Positions 1 to 5,080 of a DNA stretch of 10,503 nt are shown here, piece by piece. The DNA is from a candidate division WWE3 bacterium CG22_combo_CG10-13_8_21_14_all_39_12. Its GTDB lineage: Bacteria; Patescibacteriota; 4484-211; GCA-002791395. The position numbers and the translations under genes were made by a program. Positions within the stretch are counted from its first letter, which is position 1. Every line of letters starts with the position of its first letter. The notes under the pieces are model-generated. The model searched no databases. It was not told the origin of the DNA and saw only the letters and a program-made list of their open reading frames with translations. Location: contig PCSU01000031.1 of the NCBI GenBank assembly GCA_002771355.1, forward strand, positions 1 to 10,503. Direction: 5' to 3'.

Positions 1-38
1 TAATCAGTAATCAGTAATCAGTAATCAGTAATCAGTAA
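1..38 (+). repeat. TAATCAG heptanucleotide tandem array
   Basis: Five perfect head-to-tail copies of TAATCAG plus a trailing TAA open the window, so the array may continue to the left. It belongs to the same degenerate heptamer family (TAA-NNN-G) seen at 72-127, 7717-7808 and 8116-8143, here in plus orientation. Because 7 is not a multiple of 3, successive TAA triplets fall in all three plus-strand frames. No coding function is visible. Confidence 0.9.
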
Positions 39-41
39 AAA

Positions 42-69
42 ATTGTGAGCGGGTGAAAAATCCTGTCAA
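42..69 (-). promoter_or_regulatory. Possible leftward promoter (TTGACA / CACAAT)
   Basis: On the minus strand a perfect TTGACA (64-69) is followed after 16 nt by CACAAT (42-47), a 4/6 match to the -10 consensus. It would drive transcription out of the left edge through the TAATCAG array. The surrounding block is repeated at 7801-7836 with a similar layout, so it may be a repeated element and not a dedicated promoter. Confidence 0.4.
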
Positions 70-71
70 CC

Positions 72-127
72 CCAGTTACTCGTCGCTAATTACTTTTTAC
101 TATTTACTAGTTACTTATTACTATTCC
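72..127 (-). repeat. Degenerate heptamer array, minus orientation
   Basis: Read on the minus strand this is eight consecutive 7-nt units in perfect register: GGAATAG, TAATAAG, TAACTAG, TAAATAG, TAAAAAG, TAATTAG, CGACGAG, TAACTGG. Six begin with TAA and all end in G. It faces the plus-oriented TAATCAG array at 1-38, so the 39-71 spacer is bracketed by oppositely oriented arrays. The same arrangement occurs at 7717-8143. Confidence 0.8.
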
Positions 128-139
128 CATACCACCCTA

Positions 140-148
140 TGATATAAT
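140..148 (+). promoter_or_regulatory. Extended -10 promoter of rpmE
   Basis: TG-A-TATAAT is a perfect extended -10 element. No good -35 is seen at the usual distance. Transcription would start around 155-156, two or three bases before the rpmE ATG at 158, so the message is expected to be leaderless or nearly so. Confidence 0.7.
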
Positions 149-157
149 TTGACCGTT

Positions 158-469
158 ATGCAAAAAGACATTCATCCTAAATATTTTAATAACGTTGAAA
201 TCCTTTGTTCATGTGGTGCAACCCGTGTGTTAGGTAGTACTCTTGAGGGTCCCTTAAAGGTAGAGATCTGTGGTAGTTGTCACCCTTTTTATACTGGTGA
301 AAAACGATTAGTTGATACGGCAGGTCAAGTAGAAAAGTTTGAAACGAGACAAAAAACAGCTATTGAACACCAGGCAGTTATACAAGAGAAAGTCAAAAAA
401 ATACGTGAAAAAGCTAAACCATCACGTGCTACATCGCTCAAAGATCTCTTGGAACAAGCACGCGATTAG
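158..469 (+). CDS. rpmE: 50S ribosomal protein L31, zinc-binding type with C-terminal extension
   Basis: This encodes large-subunit ribosomal protein L31, which sits at the intersubunit bridge. The N-terminal 61 residues follow the family closely: the MQKDIHPKY start, Cys17-x-Cys19, then Cys38-x2-Cys41 in a CGSCHPFYTG block, and a GQVEKF end. The four cysteines are the zinc ligands of the C+ form. About 42 residues follow (62-103), rich in Lys, Glu, Gln and Arg and probably helical, which makes it longer than the roughly 70-residue bacterial norm. The ATG at 158 is chosen over the in-frame TTG at 149 because the family starts at this Met and TATAAT lies at 143-148. No Shine-Dalgarno is present. 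The next gene has its own promoter. Confidence 0.96.
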   Translation: MQKDIHPKYFNNVEILCSCGATRVLGSTLEGPLKVEICGSCHPFYTGEKRLVDTAGQVEKFETRQKTAIEHQAVIQEKVKKIREKAKPSRATSLKDLLEQARD

Positions 470-493
470 GCTTGATAATCCAAATACTTCTTG

Positions 494-522
494 TTGACAT
501 ACATTTTCTCACTCAGTAGTAT
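494..522 (+). promoter_or_regulatory. Promoter TTGACA-17-TAGTAT
   Basis: A perfect -35 TTGACA (494-499) is separated by 17 nt from TAGTAT (517-522), a 4/6 match to the -10 consensus. The predicted start near 529-530 leaves a leader of about seven bases before the ATG at 537. It gives the anchored-protein gene its own promoter after rpmE. Confidence 0.7.
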
Positions 523-536
523 TGTTTGTAGTACCT

Positions 537-971
537 ATGGAAGAACACATTACTACCCCAGTAGCATCGCCATCCCCCAAAAAACCAGCATCTCAATCGC
601 CTTTACATAAAGGAAAGGTTATTGCATTTAGTCTCATGTTTATTATTATGATAGGTGCTGTAATCGCATTTTGGTACATGACTTCAGTATCGCCTACCAC
701 GAATGCCCCTTCAGAACCATTACCGCAAACCTCTCCTGAACCGACCCCACTACAGTCTGTTCGAAATTCAATCCCTTATACTGTCTTGCAGATTTCTGAG
801 TCTGACATTACTCTTTACAATAAAGACGGCGAAAAGATAATCTCTTCAGACCCTGCAATTACCCATCTTTTAAATCAGACCGGAAACGAGATTTCTCTTG
901 AAACACTCACCGTTGGAAACGTTGTAGAAATCATCCCCGGAACTTCGACCACGCTTTTTTTGAGTCAGTAA
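537..971 (+). CDS. Membrane-anchored protein with Pro/Thr stalk and small extracytoplasmic beta domain
   Basis: A 144-residue bitopic protein of unrecognised function. Residues 1-27 form a Pro/Lys-rich cytoplasmic tail, 28-49 a hydrophobic helix, 50-72 a Ser/Pro/Thr stalk, and about 80-144 a small beta-rich domain. The pattern VLQISESDITLYNKDGE, later TLTVGNVVEI, parallels the C-terminal domain of the 7225-7719 product (SIDDAMIVVNTFDGE, later SLEPSVGDLVSL), so the two look like distant paralogues. The general pattern resembles DUF5666-type small barrels; that is a resemblance, not an assignment. The ATG at 537 is chosen over the in-frame TTG at 522, which overlaps the -10 box. No Shine-Dalgarno is seen. 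It precedes the surface operon and probably belongs to the same functional set. Confidence 0.85.
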   Translation: MEEHITTPVASPSPKKPASQSPLHKGKVIAFSLMFIIMIGAVIAFWYMTSVSPTTNAPSEPLPQTSPEPTPLQSVRNSIPYTVLQISESDITLYNKDGEKIISSDPAITHLLNQTGNEISLETLTVGNVVEIIPGTSTTLFLSQ

Positions 972-987
972 CTTTCACAATCCCCTC

Positions 988-1016
988 TTGACGCCTCCAC
1001 TTTGTGTTCCTATACT
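988..1016 (+). promoter_or_regulatory. Promoter TTGACG-17-TATACT of the surface operon
   Basis: TTGACG (988-993, 5/6 match) is followed after exactly 17 nt by TATACT (1011-1016, 5/6 match). Transcription would start around 1023, only about five bases before the ATG at 1028. It is the best promoter candidate for the five-gene operon ending at 7719. Confidence 0.8.
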
Positions 1017-1027
1017 AAATTTACGTA

Positions 1028-1552
1028 ATGAAAAACACTACCCAACTTTTCATTGGAATCATTGTGCTTCTTGTAATATTAGTAATAGCAGTCATTCTCT
1101 ATGGATTGTTCTTTTTAGACATGAAAAATCCTAGTCCAAGCGTTAGCCCGACCACTCCTTCTGCAACACCTACCCCAGCTGGCCCTTCAGTAGAAACGCT
1201 TATGAATGCACCACTCATAAGAACGTTTGATGAAACCATAAGCGATTACAGGATTCAACAACCAGCTATAATTTCAACCATCATTACCCCTGGAAGTACA
1301 TTTCTGATTAGAACAAGTGAAAACCAAACAAAAACGGTAACCATAACTGATACTACAAGAGTATTAAAACCAAGCCCTGTAGAAAACGATAGCAATGGAA
1401 ACCCTGTTATTAAACTCAAACCATTTTCAGAACTTTCTCAACATTTAGAAAACCAAGATACAATTGTTATTGTGTACTGGGAAAAAGACTGGACCCAAAC
1501 TGATGTAGTTCCACTAGTGGAATTAATATCAAATAAACAAATCACCCTATGA
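1028..1552 (+). CDS. Membrane-anchored protein with Pro/Ser/Thr stalk and extracytoplasmic beta domain, operon gene 1
   Basis: A 174-residue bitopic protein. Residues 7-30 form a long hydrophobic helix, 34-54 a Pro/Ser/Thr stalk (PSPSVSPTTPSATPTP), and about 79-174 a beta-rich domain. In that domain IISTIITPGSTFLIRTS and TVTITDTTRVL recall the strand-turn-strand pattern of DUF5666-like small barrels and of the 7225-7719 product. The specific function is not recognised. It is the first gene of the operon. Its TGA stop overlaps the start of the 993-residue protein gene in an ATGA junction (1549-1552), so the two are probably translationally coupled. No Shine-Dalgarno is present, and the promoter at 988-1016 ends 11 nt before the start. 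Confidence 0.85.
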   Translation: MKNTTQLFIGIIVLLVILVIAVILYGLFFLDMKNPSPSVSPTTPSATPTPAGPSVETLMNAPLIRTFDETISDYRIQQPAIISTIITPGSTFLIRTSENQTKTVTITDTTRVLKPSPVENDSNGNPVIKLKPFSELSQHLENQDTIVIVYWEKDWTQTDVVPLVELISNKQITL

Positions 1553-4530
1553 ATAAAAACGTAAACCTTACCATTCTGACTATTGTAGGTTTCCTATTTC
1601 TCGCCATACCTCACATAACATTTGCTGGCCCATGCGATGACGACGGAACAGACTGTACGGGTACCTGCGGAACTGGAACTCACTGTACACACAACGTTAT
1701 TTGTTGTGGAGATCCTATTGGTTGTGGCGGAACAAAAAACCAGTGGTTTTGCGATGCTGACTCTTATGACCCCAAAGGTATACAAGACCCTGCATCATGT
1801 AGCACTGTAAATGGTTGGGTATGCGATGAAGATAATTTTGCACAATCACTTGATGTTCATGTTTATGTTGATGGACCAGCAGAATCAGGAACATTCATGG
1901 GTTCTTTTCCGGCAAATGTAACCCGAAGTGCAGGAGTTGCAGCAGAATGTGGTGGGTACTATGACCATGGATTTAACGCTGCAATACCTGCAACGTATAA
2001 GGACGGGCAATCCCATACATATTATGTATACGGTATAAACATTGGTTCTGGTGGAAACGCTGCATTATGGGGAAACCCACAATCCATTTCGTGTAGTCCC
2101 CCTCCTGCCTCACCGAGCAATCTTCAGGTTTCATGTAATGCTACGGGCACTCAGGCTACTCTTTCGTGGGATGCCGCCGCTAATGCTGATTATTACTCTC
2201 CCCGTGTTGACCATTCACCTAGTAGTCAAAATTTTGGGGCATGTGACTCCACCACAAATACCGGAACTAGTGGAGATGTGTGTATCAACAGACTCACTTC
2301 AACTTCCTACACAATGGCAGTTTCACCTGGAGATACCTACCAATGGTGGTTACACTCTAGGTCCGACACCGTTGCCGGATGGTATCCACCTGCAGGTGTT
2401 TTTGGAACAAATTTTGTTTGTGCACCAACCCCACCAACCCCAAGTGTAACTATTGGAAGTGTATGTTTGTCATCTAGTTCAAGTTCAAATATTGGTACTG
2501 TTTCATGGTCAGGAACAACGCCTAACGTAACCTATGTTGATGTTTCAACGGTATCTAACTTTAGCTCGTGGGGATACAAAGCAGTTGGTGCCGGCTCTAC
2601 ATCTACAACAATAATCGATGGTTTTAGTGGTGATCTAACATCTCTAGCGCCAAACACCAACTACTATGTGCGTACCTGGAACGGATATAAACATAGTGCA
2701 ACATATGGACCTTTCCAAATTCCAGCATGTCCAAACTGTTCAATAACCTCAGCATCAACAGGCCTTATAACGGGCGGAACCGGAACGTATACAGCAAGCT
2801 TCTCTTCACCCAATGGACAACTCGGTGGGGAAATTTTCCATGGCAACTTCAGTCGCATTACCTATAACAGTATAACGGGTACAAGTGGCACACTTAGCGG
2901 TACGTGGACTCCCGCAGCAGCGGGAACGTATGAGGTGTGCTGTAGGGCTTGGTATGACTCAGTTGCTGAATGTCGCCCGTCTGCACTTGTTGATGCATCA
3001 CCTCGAGTTGCTTGCGCAGGACCAAACGTCTGTACAACAGTAACTGTTACCAATCCTACCCCGACGACCGTTCCACCAACTGCGACCTCAACTACTGCAC
3101 CTCCAACCGCTACTGCAACAACCGTTCCACCAACTGCAACGAATACACCCGTACCTCCAACTGCAACTAACACACCGGCACCAGGTTCAACTAGTACCCC
3201 AGTACCCCCAACAACTACGAATACCCCAATTCCTCCTGCAGCAACAAATACACCAGTACCTACCAAAACGTGGAATATTACCTATCAGGCAGTCTGTAAT
3301 AGCGGAACTCTTAAAGCCGACCTAGGTGGAGATAATTCAAGGGCATGGTCAAGAGTATATTCACCAGCAATTGATAGTTTATCGCCTACTGCCAAAGGTA
3401 CCCATACAGTATCTATACAAAGCGCCCGTGCAAACGATGATATCTATGCTGGCATGCAAGACGGTTCGGGAACGTTTCTTTCTCTCAATGGAACGCCTCC
3501 CAATGCAAACATTACGTATGCTAATTACTGGACTGGTGTTCCTAATGCAAAATGGAGTCGAAACAGCCTCCCCGTAGGAAACTATACCTTACAATTCACT
3601 GCCCCAGCAAGCTGGTGTCTTGCCTCAACAGCTACAACTGCACCACCAACAGCTACAGCAACAACTGCACCACCAACAGCTACTGCAACAACTGCCCCTC
3701 CAACAGCAACACCTTATCCTGTTGATTTACAGGTAAATATTGAGCAAGCGTGTCTAACTGGTCCATCTCTCACCGCTGTATCATTTAACATTACCGACGC
3801 AAACAATTCATCTGGAAAGCTAAGACTAAATTCAAACCCAGCAACACTATATCCTGGTGGTATTCAAGATGTATCATCAACAGTTAGTTTTATTCCAGAT
3901 ACGAGCAACTTTAAGAAACTAAAGGTTCGGTGTTCATCTGATGGTAATGATTACAACACTCAAACTGCTTGTTCAAGCAGTTGCGGAGGTACTTGTAAAA
4001 TAGTCAAAACATGTAAACTCGATGGAACTGAATACACTGATGGAGCGGCTTGTTTTATAGCATGTGGTCAATGGATGGGCAATTGTGAAGAACACACTCC
4101 CGGTGGGTTCCTCATCTACCCCGATCTTCCATACAGCGCAAGGTATACGAACAATGGCGCTTCAGTATATAAAACCTTCAGCGTTCCCCTTTGTGCAGCT
4201 CCAGCCTGTCGCCTAGATTCACAAACAGTTATTGCAGGTACGGTAACACCAAGTATTAGCACGTTAGTAATAAACTGGACACCAAACTTTACACCAGCCG
4301 ACAAAGGTGCTGATTATATTGCAATAATTGCAAGTCCAAATATTAGTTGTGTATATGCAGTAGATCCTGAAGCAGCAAACAACGGACTTGGTGCAGGGTG
4401 CCAAACCATAACAACTGTTGATAAAAATGTTGCAATTAATCAGACCTCATACACCCTTACCAACCTTTCTCCTGGAACAACATATTTTTATCGCATAATG
4501 TACGTAGATAATGATTTGGTATTTCCGTAA
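1549..4530 (+). CDS. Large secreted multidomain Cys- and Pro/Thr-rich surface protein, operon gene 2
   Basis: A 993-residue exported protein, probably surface structural or adhesive (inferred). Residues 1-26 are a signal peptide ending TFA. A Cys-rich stretch (29-80) leads into a domain at 84-182 with NGWVCDEDN, VHVYVDGPAESG, CGGYYDHGF and KDGQSHTYYVYGIN, a module I associate with CPR surface proteins. FN3/Ig-like segments lie at about 187-291, 296-395 and 396-500. A Thr/Pro stalk (503-574) is followed by an unassigned domain (575-690) with WSRNSLPVGNYTLQFTAP. A second Thr/Pro stalk (691-724) leads to a domain holding two Cys-rich repeats (795-846). A final FN3-like domain (about 884-993) has TSYTLTNLSPGTTYFYRI and ends abruptly at DLVFP. 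There is no LPXTG motif or C-terminal membrane helix, so attachment to the cell must be indirect. The start is fixed by the signal peptide and the 4-nt overlap upstream. Confidence 0.9.
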   Translation: MNKNVNLTILTIVGFLFLAIPHITFAGPCDDDGTDCTGTCGTGTHCTHNVICCGDPIGCGGTKNQWFCDADSYDPKGIQDPASCSTVNGWVCDEDNFAQSLDVHVYVDGPAESGTFMGSFPANVTRSAGVAAECGGYYDHGFNAAIPATYKDGQSHTYYVYGINIGSGGNAALWGNPQSISCSPPPASPSNLQVSCNATGTQATLSWDAAANADYYSPRVDHSPSSQNFGACDSTTNTGTSGDVCINRLTSTSYTMAVSPGDTYQWWLHSRSDTVAGWYPPAGVFGTNFVCAPTPPTPSVTIGSVCLSSSSSSNIGTVSWSGTTPNVTYVDVSTVSNFSSWGYKAVGAGSTSTTIIDGFSGDLTSLAPNTNYYVRTWNGYKHSATYGPFQIPACPNCSITSASTGLITGGTGTYTASFSSPNGQLGGEIFHGNFSRITYNSITGTSGTLSGTWTPAAAGTYEVCCRAWYDSVAECRPSALVDASPRVACAGPNVCTTVTVTNPTPTTVPPTATSTTAPPTATATTVPPTATNTPVPPTATNTPAPGSTSTPVPPTTTNTPIPPAATNTPVPTKTWNITYQAVCNSGTLKADLGGDNSRAWSRVYSPAIDSLSPTAKGTHTVSIQSARANDDIYAGMQDGSGTFLSLNGTPPNANITYANYWTGVPNAKWSRNSLPVGNYTLQFTAPASWCLASTATTAPPTATATTAPPTATATTAPPTATPYPVDLQVNIEQACLTGPSLTAVSFNITDANNSSGKLRLNSNPATLYPGGIQDVSSTVSFIPDTSNFKKLKVRCSSDGNDYNTQTACSSSCGGTCKIVKTCKLDGTEYTDGAACFIACGQWMGNCEEHTPGGFLIYPDLPYSARYTNNGASVYKTFSVPLCAAPACRLDSQTVIAGTVTPSISTLVINWTPNFTPADKGADYIAIIASPNISCVYAVDPEAANNGLGAGCQTITTVDKNVAINQTSYTLTNLSPGTTYFYRIMYVDNDLVFP
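3064..3261 (+). repeat. Degenerate 27-nt tandem repeat encoding a Thr/Pro stalk
   Basis: About seven units of nine codons with consensus T-[TP]-[VA]-P-P-T-A-T-[AN] (TTVPPTATS, TTAPPTATA, TTVPPTATN, TPVPPTATN, TPAPGSTS, TPVPPTTTN, TPIPPAATN), ending in TPVP. The fourth full unit is one codon short. It lies inside the 993-residue protein gene and makes an extended, probably glycosylatable linker. Units are diverged at DNA level, so this is an older array than the one at 3634-3714. Confidence 0.9.
3634..3714 (+). repeat. Near-identical 27-nt tandem repeat, three copies
   Basis: Three successive 27-nt units encode TTAPPTATA, TTAPPTATA and TTAPPTATP. The first two copies differ by only a base or so, while the third has drifted at synonymous sites. 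High DNA identity suggests recent expansion and possible copy-number variation between strains. It forms the second stalk of the 993-residue protein. Confidence 0.9.
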
Positions 4531-4542
4531 ACTCAAAAACAC

Positions 4543-5079
4543 ATGAATACACTTGAACACCCACAACAACCTAAAACAAATTCAACGTTAGCTCCTAAAA
4601 TCTATGCCGTTATTGTTATTATTATTGTTGGAACATTTTTATATATCTGGTACATGAGCATCACCAAACTACCTGAACAAGTAATTGAGGAGATTGTGTA
4701 CCCAACTTTTGCGCCTATAGGAGAACCAACGCCGGTTCTCACAATTAAGGAAGATAGGGATGCTGAGAAAACAGAAATTCTTGATGTTTTTAATACTGCA
4801 GTTGGCTATTTTGAAACACAAAACTATACCAGCATTATGAATGTACTTGATGTACCAGACGCTACATTCACCTTTAACGACATTAATAGCTATGCAATCC
4901 GCATGGAAGTCTCAGATCATGTAATAAATGGTATTTACGACGGTGAACTTAATATTGATACCTTACAGTTTAACAATATTTTTGCTACGGTTAGTGTGTA
5001 TCACGGCACAGATGACTCAACCAACACATTTACTTTTGTAAAACGACCGACAGGATGGAAACTATCAACTATTGAATAA
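4543..5079 (+). CDS. Membrane-anchored NTF2-like domain protein, operon gene 3
   Basis: A 178-residue bitopic protein. Residues 1-19 are a cytoplasmic tail, 20-38 a hydrophobic helix (IYAVIVIIIVGTFLYIWYM), and 50-66 a short Pro-containing stalk. From about 74 to 178 is a domain with an opening helix (EKTEILDVFNTAVGYFETQNY) followed by beta strands, ending FTFVKRPTGWKLSTIE. That helix-then-strands order with a closing K-x-x-x-G-W-K-L is typical of NTF2-like (SnoaL/DUF4878-type) folds. No catalytic residues can be pointed to, so a binding or structural role is more likely than an enzyme. It starts 12 nt after the previous stop without a Shine-Dalgarno and is followed after one base by the next ATG, so co-transcription is near certain. 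Confidence 0.8.
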   Translation: MNTLEHPQQPKTNSTLAPKIYAVIVIIIVGTFLYIWYMSITKLPEQVIEEIVYPTFAPIGEPTPVLTIKEDRDAEKTEILDVFNTAVGYFETQNYTSIMNVLDVPDATFTFNDINSYAIRMEVSDHVINGIYDGELNIDTLQFNNIFATVSVYHGTDDSTNTFTFVKRPTGWKLSTIE

Positions 5080-5080
5080 T

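Noticed and set aside
1..127. CRISPR-like array
   Set aside because: Units are 7 nt with no spacers and no cas genes nearby; this is a heptamer tandem repeat.
1549..1552. Frameshift or recoded TGA joining the 174-aa and 993-aa products
   Set aside because: The ATGA overlap is a normal coupled junction, and the downstream product begins with a complete signal peptide; TGA also acts as a stop at 9093-9095.
2862..3266. Minus-strand open frame rich in Val/Gly (134 codons)
   Set aside because: It is the antisense reading of the Thr/Pro stalk repeat of the 993-residue protein; the repetitive VAVGGTGVF pattern is an artefact of the 27-nt repeat.
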